Source of the DNA: Latrodectus hesperus
Lineage: Eukaryota > Arthropoda > Arachnida > Araneae > Theridiidae
Direction: 5' to 3'
Length of the DNA: 64,000 nt
Assembly (NCBI GenBank): GCA_037975125.1
Contig: JAJQOW010000023.1
Span: 969,501-1,033,500, forward strand
A program made the position numbers and the translations under genes. The notes beneath the pieces are model-generated. The model saw only the letters and a list, made by a program, of their open reading frames with translations. It was not told the origin of the DNA and ran no database searches. Positions 1 to 12,800 of the stretch are shown in pieces (position 1 is the stretch's first letter; each line of letters starts with the position of its first letter).

Positions 1-250
1 ATTGTTCCGTAAGTCTTCGCTAAAGTAAGAAATTGGCACACTTCTGATTACGCGTCCTCCTCACTATCCTGTCTGGCTGGACCATTCGGCCTTCACGACG
101 TCAATCTGCCTAAAAGGATCACGTGGAACTAGCTATAGGGTCAGATCTAAAGTGGACGAATTCATCTAGATAATGACGCCCTCCCTGAATGATGAAATGT
201 GTCCTCGGGCCAAGAAGGATTTATTGGCGTATCGATTCTTGATGGGTGAC
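1..250. other. GC-richer segment at the window edge, unrecognised
   Basis: Roughly balanced base composition for 250 bp, then a sharp change to AT-rich DNA. Stops occur in every frame on both strands, so it is not an intact exon. It may be the edge of a repeat or a conserved non-coding element cut by the window. Confidence 0.4.
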
Positions 251-2156
251 GAGAGATGATTGAAGAGAATTTTTGTTCCATCTTAAAATTGTCTGAATTC
301 CATTTTGTTTTGTAATACATTCTTATTTTGATATCAAACTTAAATATATAATTTTAAACAGTAAAATATACCTAATCAATTTTTTTTTAATATATTGAAT
401 TTTGGTTTAAAACTAAAGGTATATATTTCCGGTTAAGAGTTGTGTGTTCGGAATGAAGCATCATTGAGACTTGCGAAATTCGTGCGTTTTCACTTAGAAT
501 CAACAGTAGCTTGAGTAGAGGATGCATGGGTGAAGGAACTATGAAACTGTTCGTATTTTGATAGAAGTAGTCACTACATGATTGACCACGCGTAGTACCT
601 AAGTTCAGAAGTTTTTAAGAGTGAAAGTAACCACACAGAAGTGCTGCGGAAAATGTTGAGGGAAAAGTAAGCAACTACAGCAATTTTGAACATGAACACA
701 GAAGAAATTCAGTTTTATCTAGTTCGAAAAGATTAAGGTTATAGATAAAGAATTCCTTATTATAATTAACTGGAGTCAATTATTTGATATGATAATCTGT
801 GCTCTTTAATTTTACAAAATTACGAGAGGGTGTATCTTATAAAATAAAATTATTAGATATAAGAAAACAATAATTGAAACGTTATAATATATGTTCTACT
901 TTTTTATTTCAATTTTAACTAATTTCATGGGATAACGACTGGCTGAGTAGAAAATTATGGGGATAAAATCATGTTTTTATGCCTGGGTATGGCATAAAAA
1001 ATTATTTTGGTTTCTGGAATTCTTCTACAGCTTCATTTTAATTACTGTTCGTGAAAAAAAGGCTTAAAAATTTCTTTAGTTTATATAATTAGATATTAAC
1101 TCACCATAACAATATTTTGTAACTTGATATAAATATTGTTGGCAATTGAATGTTTAACTTTCTTAAATTTTAATAATTTGTTAGTTCAATTTTTGTCCCG
1201 TTCATAAATGTTCGTTGTGTTTAAAATCCACTTTAAACTTTCAGGTTTTTCAGTCGAATCAGCAATCGTAAAAAGCGACTGTAGAACGTCAACAATATGA
1301 TTTAACGCTTTTGCTACTTGTTGTGCTGCTACTACAGTTAATTCATGGGTTTTTGATAATAATTTCTTAGGTGTTCTGTTATATATCCTTGTTAAAAATA
1401 AATCATGTACCGCAGTTTTAACAAATGTTTAATCAAGATAGTCCCATGGCCATTATTGATTTAGAAAAATGTATCTTTATTTCTGATTAGGTAAAAAAAA
1501 CTATGTATCAGTTGAGGCATAATATTTTACTATTTTTCCCATTATAACAAATCTTCTCTAGTGTTAAATATTAACTAATAAAAGGAATCTCCTGTTGTGC
1601 CATCTTCTGTCACTCATATTTTGCTTAGTAAAAGCCATTAATGTAAACTGTTTTTCGATAGTATCCTGTATAAAATATTTATTCCAATTTTTAATTGATA
1701 ACTATTAATATTTAGCAATTCTAGCATGCAATATTAGTATTTGTAAGGAAAACTAATATTTCAAATGAAGTTTATAAACGTGTAAAGGCAAAATTTAATG
1801 AATGTTTATATTTCTGATGGTTAAATAAGGTAGAAAAATATTGAGTTTTCTACATTACTATTTTACAATTTGAAGAAGTGTCCTTTTAAAAATATAAGTT
1901 TAATAATGAGCATCCAGGCATGCGGTCTAAGCTGTAGTTTCCGAATTAAGAGCAGTATTAAATATAAACAGTAATTTTCCAATTCATTCTATGCTCAAAT
2001 CTTGTAATGAAAATTAACGAATGTTTATACATTTTAAGAAACCGATTGACAATTCATAAAAGCTAATGAAATATGTAGGAAACAAGTTTTTAACTCTGAA
2101 TTTATAAAATTCGGTATTATAAGAAAAAATCTTCCTTGCTTAAGTAGCATTGTTAT
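251..2156. other. AT-rich non-coding stretch
   Basis: Apart from the SINE G relic near 1.2 kb I see nothing supportable: no long open frame, no splice-site-bounded exon and no RNA gene. Confidence 0.6.
1209..1298 (+). mobile_element. SINE family G relic
   Basis: AAAATCCACTTTAAACTTTC and GTAAAAAGCGACTGTAGAAC match the family G body in order, with the head absent. It is an old fragment. Confidence 0.5.
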
Positions 2157-2417
2157 TTGTTGTCTTGTGCCAGCATTGGCTAGCATTTTGGGGTACGTTG
2201 CTTCCATTTTCCAACTGAACTATATTTTGGTGTGGAGTCCGACTTCCTCAGTACACATATGCCACAGGTACTCGTTTATAGGGTTGGCAACCATTCACAA
2301 CCCATTCATACAAAGACAGGGAAAGAAAGTACATGTATGCCCGAACTGGGATTCGAATCCAGGACATCCCTATCCGCAGTCAGGGACTCGGACAACTAGA
2401 CTGGGTGGGCGGCACAA
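2157..2417 (-). mobile_element. tRNA-derived SINE, family A, copy 1
   Basis: On the minus strand the element opens with a tRNA-like head. The A-box region is TCTAGTTGTCCGAGTC (2385-2400) and the B box is GGATTCGAATCCC (2348-2360). A body shared with the copy at 29.6 kb follows, including the + strand stretch GTGTGGAGTCCGACTTCCTC, and the element ends near GACAACAAA. Two short open frames (2167-2511 and 2333-2530) run through it and are not genes. A weak flanking repeat ATTTGT may be a target duplication. Confidence 0.8.
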
Positions 2418-3929
2418 CATTTGTCGTTTGTTACATACATTGCATCCACAACAAGGCCAGAGACGGCTACTCATTTGTCGTTACCCAGCGGGCACCTGTG
2501 AACCAAGTTAGGGTGGAAAAAATCTTTTAAGTTCTGCTCACACAAATGTTGATGTTATTCAATGTGTCCTAAAAAGAATGTGCGATAAAGCAAATCAATT
2601 TCATTTCTTTTACTTTCGTAAAAATTTTCAATCTCTTCCTACTTCGTTATGTGATAACTTATTCCTTTTGTTCTTTTTTTCATATACGTGAAGCATAAGA
2701 ACATAGCTTAAATTGATTTATTTTGCAGTTTGAATTGTTGCTGATATTGCTCTTTGACAAACATTTATGCAAACTTTAAATTCTTATAGATGAACTAAAT
2801 TAGTCATGTATATAATGGATTACATGTGTTATGTGTATGCATGATTTCCCATGAAATCCGAGGCAAATTATTCAATCCACAACAAATATGGTTTCGCTTG
2901 TCTGATTGCGTACAGTTGACCTTGAAATCTATTGAGACACTAACATTTTCAAGTGTTCAGTTTCCATTTTGTATTATTAAGCTGTAAATATTGATAAAAG
3001 TAAAATATCTTCACGCGCATTTATGAAATCTATTGTGTTTTCGTTCTTAACAATGTTTAATGCTCAATTGTATTTTTATACACTTTCAAGATTGATTTTT
3101 TTCAATTTAGTATTGATTCCTATATTTAACTTTGAAGTATTTTATAGAATTATTAAATATGAAATTTTTAACCTGAACCCCTCTATAAAAGCTTTCCATG
3201 CTATTTTTTGCAAAATATAAACATAATATTGACTTTTTATTGCGCAATTTATTACAAAATTTAGCGTTAAATTTTGTGTAACCAAGAGTTAAAATCAAAT
3301 TTGTACCCCTCAAAACTATTTGTCCATCAAAAGAATATTGAGAGATTTTTCAAGAAATGTGTATTTTTCAAGGGGTATCCATTTATTAACCTGCAATTAA
3401 AATCTTTACTTTTAATTAATAGTTTAGTTATTGATCTTGCAATATATTTTGTTACTGCCGATATTGTCTTTCCTCAAGAAAAATTATTTGCAGATTATAT
3501 ATTTTTTATTCGCTTTTTTGTAATATGGAATTGCTTCCAGACTAAATATAAATTTAGTGACATATCTCTGTTAGCAATGAAGTTACCTTTAAGCATTATA
3601 TCCGAAATTTAACAGCGGGTGCTGTAAGGTTTCGGGTCATTTTCTTGTCAAATTGTTCTGTAACTCCATTTTTTAGCATTTGATTTTAAATTATTCAGCA
3701 AGACTACGTATTGCCATCCATTATTTCCTAAGTAATGTGCGACTCGTGTTCCTTATATTCATATGGATCTCTAAACTTAACCGATCTCGTGTGGTTCTTA
3801 GAAAGCGTTTAGTCTACATTAATACCGTAGATCCTCATCGAATTATTCCTCGGGTCCCGAAGAATAGTCAGTCTTCTAACTTGTAAACCCTTCTTGTTTT
3901 ATAATAGAATAGAAAGAGTTTTCGTTTGA
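2418..3929. other. AT-rich stretch with a small GC-richer patch
   Basis: The first 110 bp (2418-2527) stay GC-richer and hold two CATTTGTCGTT words, perhaps a separate repeat next to SINE A. The rest is AT-rich. The open frames at 3023-3886 are rich in Phe, Ile, Leu and Asn, as expected by chance from such DNA. Confidence 0.55.
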
Positions 3930-4089
3930 TTTTCCGTTGAATCTTTTCTTCCGATGCCATTTCCTTCCCACCTTGGGCATGGATGTTTGTAGTGGTTCGG
4001 AATCCACTTTAAACCATAGGTCCGGGTCTATTTAGCCCTCGTGTGCAAAAAATGACCGTTAAGCGACAAACAATCCAACCAAACCATCA
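3930..4089 (+). mobile_element. SINE family G, copy with decayed head
   Basis: From CACCTTGGGCATGGATGTTT (3970) on, the sequence follows the family G reference closely, including AGTGGTTCGGAATCCACTTT, AGCCCTCGTGTGCAAAAAAT and AAACCATC. The tRNA head upstream is hard to recognise, so the left edge is approximate. Confidence 0.75.
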
Positions 4090-7000
4090 ATAGTTTTTCA
4101 GTAGCTCTTGCTTTTTTAAGAATATTTCCCGAAAACAACTCCTTTCTTGAAGTTCTGTTTTAATGAGAATTTAATTTCAAACATTTTTGCTTGGCCATTG
4201 AATTTTATATGTATGCTTTATATTAGTTTAAAATTAATTCCTTGAACAATGATTATTTATATAAAGTTTGGATTAAATAACGACTTCATATTAAAGTTTT
4301 ATTAAGATATTTCTTTCTTAGAAAAATAAGAACTAACTTTCAAAGTGTAATTGTGGAAAATCGTAGTAGGGAAACGAATTTCCTTTTCTTTTTTTAATTC
4401 TATCTGGTCAAACTATAAGTTTGATAATAAATTACTACAGGTATTCTTGCGCGTGCGAAGTTAATTGCGAATGCTATATTTCTCCTATTTGTTCGTGACT
4501 ATCTTTTAAGTGAGAAAATGAACAGTAGGAAGCGATGATCACTTTATTCGTAACTACTTGTGTCGAATTGCTATTTTCATAGCCATGTTAGGCTTAGCAT
4601 GATAACGGTGATTGATCTTTTGGCCTGGCGACAGGACGTTCTTTTCTATTATTTCTATCTGTGGTCAGATTTCATGGTTCAGTAATTTGTTGCTGTATCT
4701 TCACGTTACTATTCATTTTTTTCTGCATTGTTCATGCCAAATTGCATTTTTTGGTTATTTTTTGTTATTTGCAATACATGTTTTGATACAGCATTTGTTA
4801 CTTATTGTAACATATCGTTAATTTCTATTTTCAGTAGTTTTTGTGAAATGACATTCATTTGATTATCCAGTTCTTTTTAATCAATTCATCGCTAAGCTTT
4901 TTGAACGTCATTGACAGCAATTTACTGCTTGTTATATATATTTGTAATTTTTGTTATGGCAGCAATTCAATTGCAAAGATGATACATATCCTTGAACTTG
5001 CAAACTTTGTTTTCTGCGTGTCAATTGAAAATAATCCTATGAAATGAACTGTTTTCTGTGAAATAATTAAGGATTAATGTTGCTTCGATATCCAAAATTT
5101 ATTTTATATTCAGTACCCGAAATAAATGCTCATTTTTTACTTAAAATTAAAATATTCATATTAAATTTCTAAGAAATTTAAATAATTACGATAATTAATA
5201 TACTTGCGTTGAACTTAACTTTAAAATCGAAGAAAAATTTATATTTGTTTTCTGGTTTATATATCTAGTGTTTCGGAATAGTAAAGGGATTCTTAATTTT
5301 TAGAAAAGCCTATTTTTTTTTTAAATTGTTAATCCATTTTTCCAAAATTTCTTGTCGATATTGGTAGAACTTCTAAATTTTTTGCTTAGGAGGTGCCAGT
5401 GCATTTAACTCATTTATCTATTTAAAATTTGACATCGAATTTTTCTGATTATAGTTGTATATTTAAAGTTTAATGTATATTTGTAATTACTCGTATGTGA
5501 AAGTATGTTTAAAAAAATTCTAACTTTGACCAAAGGTTTTATAGCTATCTCTAGCTTTTTTATTTTAAGATTTTTAATCATATAGTTTCCTAAAAATTCT
5601 GAGGATGTTTCTGCATGGTTTGCACTGTCTCAGCTCAACTGTTTGTGGTCCTCGAGTCAAAAATGACCTTTCAGCGATGAACAGAACAAAATTCTGTATA
5701 CTCTAGGTCTGATATATGTTGCTAATATTGGATGACTGTTTCATTAATATACCATGTGTATATGAATAATTATACTCTTAATCCATGAATGTTTTTCATC
5801 GACTTAGCGATATTTTCTTACCCGGTAGCTTAGCTCTTGGCTTTGACTCATCTGCTTTAGTTTTCATTTTTGTTCTGCAGCATCCAGCAGTTGGAAAATT
5901 TCCAACCTACAAGAAAATTTTTTCGCATCCTCTTCTGTTTCAACTGAGTTTTTTAGGACTAGGTTTCTGGGCCTTCTACTAATCTATTTTTCTTTTTTTT
6001 TAGCTGTACGACATTAGTTCTAAAGTGTAAATTTTCTTTGTTCAATTGATAACTTCCTCCATCTAGAAGTTTAATTAAATGGACTTTTCCTTCGCCAACT
6101 CGAATTGTTTCCCTTGAAGTTTGAATAGAATAGTTTCTTTCTGCCACAATTTTGAATTCGTATTTTACATTTATAGTACAAAAATTACTTCTAAAAAGAA
6201 AATTTTAGAATGTCGTGATTTTATATTAAAACACTGTAAAAAAATCTTCATATTTAGTTTTATTAATAATAATTGTCCGTATTATGTTACATTTAAGCTC
6301 TTTAATTTCAAATTTTGTGAACCTTATATATTTGTCAAGCTTGTTATTTTTCTAATTTTTTCCTAATTTGTTTCTTGAAAGAATAAAAAATCGGGAATTT
6401 TAAATTTTTATATTATAATTCTTAAATGTTGGCCACCATATTGAGCGATAACAGTAAATCTGTTTCAGAAAATTTACAAAATAAACACGTCACAATTTAC
6501 TTTTATGGGCAATGTCTCCCACCAATATTTTAACTGCAATTTAACACCTGTTCTGTTATATAGATAATTGGTCTTCAGTAATATGCCACTGATACGTTTT
6601 GTGATAAAAATGCTTTTCACCTCATTGCGCTGATAAGAGTATTTTAAATTTTGTACCAAATTTAGATAGAGGGATACGAGTATTTTAATATCAAATCGAA
6701 AAATGAATGCGACGCTTTGTAAGGATTATGTAATTTGAAATTTATCGATTTTATTGATATGGCATTATTTGAAATTTTGTGTTTGTGTCAGTCGTTGAAA
6801 TATTTTCTTTAGGAGCACAACTATTAATTTGTAATTTAATAATCAGTCATAATTTTTGACTGAAATTCGAGTTTTCTTTAAAGTAGAAATTTCGTTATAT
6901 TCTAAATTAAACGTTTTTGCCATGTTCCACTAAATGTCTGGGTTTTAACTTGAGCATAGTCGATGACAGCATTCCATAAAATATGCGATTATTTTATGAA

Positions 7001-8367
7001 ATCGCTTGATCTCGCAAGTACGTGAGAAATGCGATTTGTCAATTATCAAATTAATCAAAGTGCGTGTAAAATAGAGATATTAATTTGGTTGTTACGATGA
7101 GATGAGTTTGTGTATTTTTCTTAACGCGCTTTAATTTTAGCATTATTTGATAAACATTTTTCGCAAAAATGTGGCCAGTTAATTTTTCGTTGTTATATTA
7201 ATGTCTGGAAAATGTACTACTTTTAATTACTAAAAATTTATAAGCTATTTGTGTACAAAAAAAATTAGAATAAATAATTATTAAATTCATCGCAGGCCAA
7301 TTTGACTTATTTTTAATATTCTTTATACATTCTATTTTGTATATCGCGTGACTTTTGAGAAAACATTTACATATTTAGCAATTTTGAATCTTGTGAAAAA
7401 TCCTTGCGCCATATTAGCAAACTTCAACGTTGTTTAATGAACTGCTGAATAGGAATTTGTTTATCATTTAGAAATTCCTTCGCAATAAAGTATTATTCCA
7501 TCGAAAATTACAACTATTAAAAGTCCAACTATTAATGATACTTTTTGTAATACACAATAAGGTTCCAATTAAGATAATTCTCATAGTCATTGTTACATTG
7601 TTAAGAAAAAGAGCAATAAGTCCTTGAAGATGTAAGTTCCAGACAAGACATGTTGTTTAATGATTAACATTCTTTCATGCAGTAATGCTGAGCAATCATC
7701 GGCGCAATTAATATTCATGAGCAAAATCTTTAGCTTTTACCATGCTTCGAAAATTTCAAGGTTTCTTTTCATCGCGAATGTATAATTGTCATACTGGTTA
7801 TTTTCCCAGGTTGTACTTCACTAATTAGTTGTTATCAAATCGGTATTTGGAACCTTACACCACAGATTGTTCCGAACGTTTTATTATGAAGCCACGTGGC
7901 TGAGTATGGCGACAGTGTTCAAATTGTCTATTCATTGAAGCTGTATCTTCTATCCTTATGATAATTTGATTTTAGGCATCGTAAAGTTTTCTCTACTATT
8001 TATATTTCTAATATAATTACTGTTGTGTTTGATTATACATATCAATGGGAATCTGTTTTATTAGGCCTTGTTGACAACATTTGTTATTCATTATGTCATT
8101 AGAATTGTATACAATTTTTCACGGCTGTATAATATTTAAGCATGTGAAGAAATTGCTTGAAAAGTATTAAGTTGAAAAATTTTTGTTTGAAAATTCCTAT
8201 ATATTTTTTTTATGAAGAAACTCATTTGTGAAATTACTTTAAATTTATTCCATTATAGGTATAATTGAAAGTTATAAAGAGTGTGTATAGGAGATTGTTT
8301 ATATAAAAAAATTCGATCAGTTATTTTAAAGCATTTTTCTTCCTGTTTGATTATTTTATTTAGGGGT
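4090..8367. other. AT-rich non-coding stretch
   Basis: Only the SINE G relic near 5.6 kb is recognised. Short frames at 4612-5047 and 5785-6659 have hydrophobic or low-complexity composition and no recognisable domain. Confidence 0.55.
5596..5694 (+). mobile_element. SINE family G relic (3' part)
   Basis: GTCCTCGAGTCAAAAATGAC and TTTCAGCGATGAACA correspond to the CCTCGTGTGCAAAAAATGAC and GTTGAGCGACAAACA segment of the reference. Upstream similarity is poor. Confidence 0.45.
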
Positions 8368-8379
8368 GGTTAAAATTCT

Positions 8380-9267
8380 GTTGTTGTTGCTTATCCTCCA
8401 TGTCTGACGGAGTCAGACTAGATCCACGAGTTCGTTGACTGTAAGGAAGTCGAAGACTAAAAGAGGATTGCTAAAGAGATCCTCCCTAGAGAGACCCATG
8501 CAATCCAAAAGATGCTCAGGAGAAGCCTGATGATTTTGGCACTTGGTGCAGGTGACGAAAGTTTTCCTGCCCTCGTTGAAAGTGAGGCACTTAATATGAC
8601 CGCTAGCAAGTCTTGAGAGAACAGTCCGGGTACGTCTGTCACACGGGAGGTCAAGGGACAAACCCGGTTTTGATCCCTTGTACCAATTATGGGTGGGGGG
8701 TGTTTTCCACTCCTCCGAGATTTTTGATTTTTCCCGGGAGTATAACTCCAGAAAAGTAAGTGTGGAAGAGGGAGTATTTGAAATCCTGCAACCCTCCTTA
8801 GCAAGATTATCGGCCATTTCATTCCCGTGGAGATTCACATGTGAAGGTATCCATTACAAGTGAACATCATGATTAAGTGAAATGAGTTTTAATTTAAGCA
8901 GGATAGAGTTGCTGATCTTGTCGCCTACAAGGAGCCAATTACTAAGATGGTGGAGAGAACTACGGCTGTCAGACAAGATCCATAGGTCACCATAATCCTC
9001 TTCAGAAAGAATAGCTTCTAGTCCCAGGTCTATTGCAATCAATTCACTTCTGAAGACAGAGCAGTGATTGGGATTACGATGAGAAAGAGTCAAATTGGTG
9101 TGAGGGGTTTCAATATATATGCCACTACCTGCTAGAATATCAATTTTACTACCGTCAGTGAAGATTTTGATGGCATTATTAGGAATGTGGCTTAGGTTTT
9201 CCAAGGTCAGTTGTCTAAGATGTTCTGGGATGTAGTCTTTCTTATTAACATGAGTACTTAAGTTAAA
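8380..9267 (-). mobile_element. 5'-truncated non-LTR retrotransposon (RNase H-bearing LINE, I-like group)
   Basis: An 888-bp LINE 3' end lies on the minus strand, flanked by a perfect 12-bp direct repeat GGTTAAAATTCT (8368-8379 and 9268-9279) that I read as the target-site duplication. It starts inside the coding region just before RNase H, so the reverse transcriptase and everything upstream are missing, as in ordinary 5' truncation during target-primed reverse transcription. The 3' UTR is very short (8380-8412) and ends ATAAGCAACAACAAC directly at the duplication. RNase H downstream of the reverse transcriptase is characteristic of the I group and relatives. The intact duplication suggests a fairly young insertion. 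Confidence 0.88.
8413..9267 (-). pseudogene. LINE ORF2 C-terminal remnant: RNase H domain plus zinc knuckle, one nonsense codon
   Basis: The frame is open across the insert except for one in-frame TAA at 8854-8856 (minus), in the spot where HL.WIPSHV continues as VNLHGNEMADNLAKEG. The RNase H catalytic acidic residues are all visible: Asp in FTDGSKID, Glu in FRSELIAID, Asp in LSDSRSS, and the last Asp in GNEMADNLA. A CX2CX8HX3C zinc-binding pattern (CTKCQNHQASPEHLLDC) follows near the C-terminus, and the frame ends LTVNELVDLV before a stop. The upstream extension of the open frame to 9336 is host flank beyond the target-site duplication. No reverse transcriptase domain is present, so the copy is dead. 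Confidence 0.85.
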
Positions 9268-9727
9268 GGTTAAAATTCTAAAGTTATTATATCCATAAAT
9301 TATCAGTTTTTGTCTTAACACTAGGATCATGGACATTTCCTATATATATACCCGCCTCTACGAATACATGTCACTTTGACGCGTGAATGAAAATGTATAT
9401 TTATAGAAAGTTTTTATTAGTCAATAACATTTTAGTACGTTCCTTCAATATTCTACATTCTTTCGGGGCTTTTACGCAAATACTCAATTTCAGACGGCGA
9501 TTTATATTCTGCTTTTCGTCCTTTTACCGTTGGTTACCGAGCTTTTATTCGAGATAACGACACCGTCTATCATGTCCTTGTTTAATTTTTGCTTGAGTAA
9601 AACCAATTTACTTAGTTTATTTACATTGCGACCGCTTAAAAATGACGCCTATGATTAAAAATCGTATAAAAATTTTTAATGTTTTAAAATTTTTGAAGAA
9701 AAGTTCTTTGTGCAAAAAGAACTGAGT

Positions 9728-9830
9728 TGAACTAGTTAAAGAATCATTGTCATCGGAAGGTAGTGAGTTCGTATCCCGTGTTTATATTGAATTGGTAGAG
9801 CGTAATTCTTGGCTAGGTATGATTAAATGA
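9728..9830 (+). mobile_element. Partial SINE head related to family F
   Basis: The stretch TCGGAAGGTAGTGAGTTCGT (9753-9772), followed by ATCCCG, matches TCGGAAGGTAGCGAGTTCAA in the family F head on the opposite strand at 23.0 kb, with the B box at its end. TGAACTAGTTAAAG just upstream could be a decayed A box. The rest has diverged too far to follow. Confidence 0.4.
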
Positions 9831-12800
9831 GCGCATGATAAAAAATGAGATTAGTGTTTGTAATCTTCCTGAAATATAAATGCGTCAAAATGCCGCGTCC
9901 CATTCAACAGGTGTTAATTATGCAATATGAATTGAGTGATGGAAGTTGGATTACTACGAATCAATTGTTAAGTAATAAAATGTAAATTTAACTCATCAGT
10001 GTTTAATGTGAGAAAATAATTTATGTTAATTCCCATAAATTTTTTATTCAATATTTAGTCTAAATATCTGATTTGATTATTCAACAATATTTTATTTTAA
10101 GAATTCCATAGTTTTATCCAGCTACTGACCAAATGATCTTAAAAATCGGAACTGTGCACTTGAAATCTTAGCACTGTATGCCACGATATCACATATCTGT
10201 TGATAAATTTTCAAAGAATTTTTCCCTATCAGTTTATTTTTTATGAATTTGAAAATTGATATTAATTTATGAGCATGAAAGATAATTGTAAGGTGTAATT
10301 GGATCACAGGGAACAAATTTTATTACATTTTATATTAATTCATCTGAGTAACTTATTGTGCATAATGAATTCTTTTGCATAGAATGTCTTCATTCATTGA
10401 GTTAAGAAATTTGTTTCACTTTTCCTTGTTATGAGTGGATTATTTTTAGTTAAATGATAAACACCATTCCAGTAATTTCACCTTTTCCTTACATTGTTTA
10501 ACATTTTAAAACACAGAATTTTTACTTTTTAGAGAACCGGGAAAACCATATGAAGCCCTTTTCGTCGCGCACCTACTGTTCCATTATTTCTTGCTCTGTC
10601 ATTGTTATAAATGAAGTGAACACTTCATTTCCAGATGTCTCAATACGTTTCTTTTTTACTTTTCTTCGTAATAGAAAAAAGTAAATTTTCATTGTATAGG
10701 TTGATTCTTTTCAAAGACATTGAAAGGATTGCAACATTACATTTGGTTAAGAAATTTTCCCGATAATTTCAGTTACACCCGTGTTTTATTCTTCATCATT
10801 TTTGAAGTACCTTAAATTGAAACTTGTCTAATCTGAAGAGTCTGCTGCAATTTGCGTAGCATTTGCAAGTGGTAATACTTGTTTTTCTGGGATGCTAAAA
10901 CATTATCTTTAAAACTCAGTCTCAAAAAATTTTTAGATATGATACCGATACAGTTATATTGAAGTTTGTCAGATTTTTGTTGATTACATCACAGAACAAT
11001 TTTTATTTTCGAGAAAGAGTTGGAATCAATTATGTAAGGAATTGATTACGGTGTAAGTACGTAACTGTCTTATAGGTTGAAAGAAAGATACTTTCGCACT
11101 GCCCGTTTAATCAAACTTATTTTCTTGTTTTACTTGCGCTCCGTTTCTTGTTATTTCCATATCTGCTGTTAGTAACTATCTTCAGGTCAATCTCCTGTAT
11201 TGCCAGCTGAATCCTCTCAAAAGCACAGGATTTTAAGTAATGAAACATCTAGTGTGTATTACTTAACATTACATAGGGTAGGTTATTTCTTGGAAAGGAA
11301 CTGTTTAAACAGCAGCTGGAACAGCGCCTATCCTATTTTTGATATATTCGGTTGAACGATTTCCGGCCTGATAACAGCTGGAATGATGTTAGAACTGTCA
11401 CGATCTCTAGAATCCTTTTAGGTTATTACCAGCAGAGTTACTGTTAAATTTTTCATAATTTAAAGAAATGGAGTTTGTACATTTTGCATTACATTACGAT
11501 TGTGAATTTCGCTGACGATTATAATTTTTATTGAGTGATCGTATATTTATATTTTCGAAAGAGGTGAAAACTCGGATCATGCTAATACTCAAAATGTGTG
11601 ATCCTTTTGAGCTCATGATCATTTTGATGTTTCATTGATCATTTTAAACTCCATGTTTTCTTAATGATATGTAAAGTTTTTATCTGTCACAGCATTCATT
11701 AGCTTGACTTTATTAGTTTCAATTGCAATAATAATGGCCCTTAATGGAATTTGAATAAGAATGTATTAAAGTTTATTAGTTAACCGTGTTTACTCTTCCT
11801 TAAAAACTCAAGAATATTTTTGAAATTTTCAAGCTATTCTTGCACATTAATAAAAATAATTCAGGCATAAATTCCATTGATTATACTTCATTAAAAAATT
11901 GTATAAACATTTGTTATTTTTGATGGCTTTTAAATTTTTAGAAAGCTTTCATTTAGTTTGAGTGTACGCATATATTAGTCAGGAGTTTCTTTATACTTAC
12001 CATAAATGATTTTTAAATTCATGAGATTTGTGAGGCAAAATCAAATTCATGTCTCCATTAATAGTTTGATGGAAAATACGTGATGATATTTCAATTACTA
12101 CTTCGTAATAGAGAATTACGTTGGAACAGAAGTATCTTCTTCAATTGTGAAGATAGTTTAGAAAAAATAAAGCATGAATTTATATTCAAAAATATGACAT
12201 GTGACTTTTGTTAAAGAAAGTATCAAGTACTTTTGAAGTATTTGCATATGTTATCTGAAACAGTAACTAGTGAAAAGCAAAAACATTGAAAAGTACAAAA
12301 GTTAACCATCCCAATTTTCTTTAGGAAATTTCTTGTAAATTATAACAATGAATGTAATCTTATTTTATTTGAAGTTATTCTCAATAAGTTTTTGTGTTTT
12401 CTTTTTTTATAGGTGATAAATCTGAAAATTAAAATCGATTTCAGTTGATAATTTATTAAAATTGGAACTGCTCCATGTTACTTTGTTTTTACGTAAACAT
12501 TAAATCCGAATTTTGAAATATTGGTGTCCTGTTTTAAATCTGAAATGTTATGGTTCTTTAGAGGTGCATGACCGCGCAAGAAGTTGTATTGCCTTGGATT
12601 GTATCAAACGAGATATGGCCTTGGTTTCTCATTAATTTTTTGTAAATGTATTTGCTGTTTCTTTTTCTGTATTCTATCATTTCACTTTATAGTTGAAACA
12701 TTTCCATGTTACTGAAAATCTTAATTGATTATTATTAAAATCCTTCACATAAAGTCTTAATCTAATTGGCTTAGGTTTAATTATGTTTACCATAATTCAG

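Noticed and set aside
2167..2511. 114-codon frame and its 65-codon neighbour
   Set aside because: Both are translations across a minus-strand tRNA-SINE.
3023..3886. Cluster of short frames
   Set aside because: Composition dominated by Phe, Ile, Leu and Asn, as expected from AT-rich DNA; no start context, splice logic or domain.
8678..8863. Plus-strand frame over the LINE, and a second minus-strand frame at 8457-8822
   Set aside because: Shadows of the RNase H frame.
9268..9336. N-terminal 23 codons of the LINE open frame
   Set aside because: They lie outside the target-site duplication, so they are host flank that happens to stay open.
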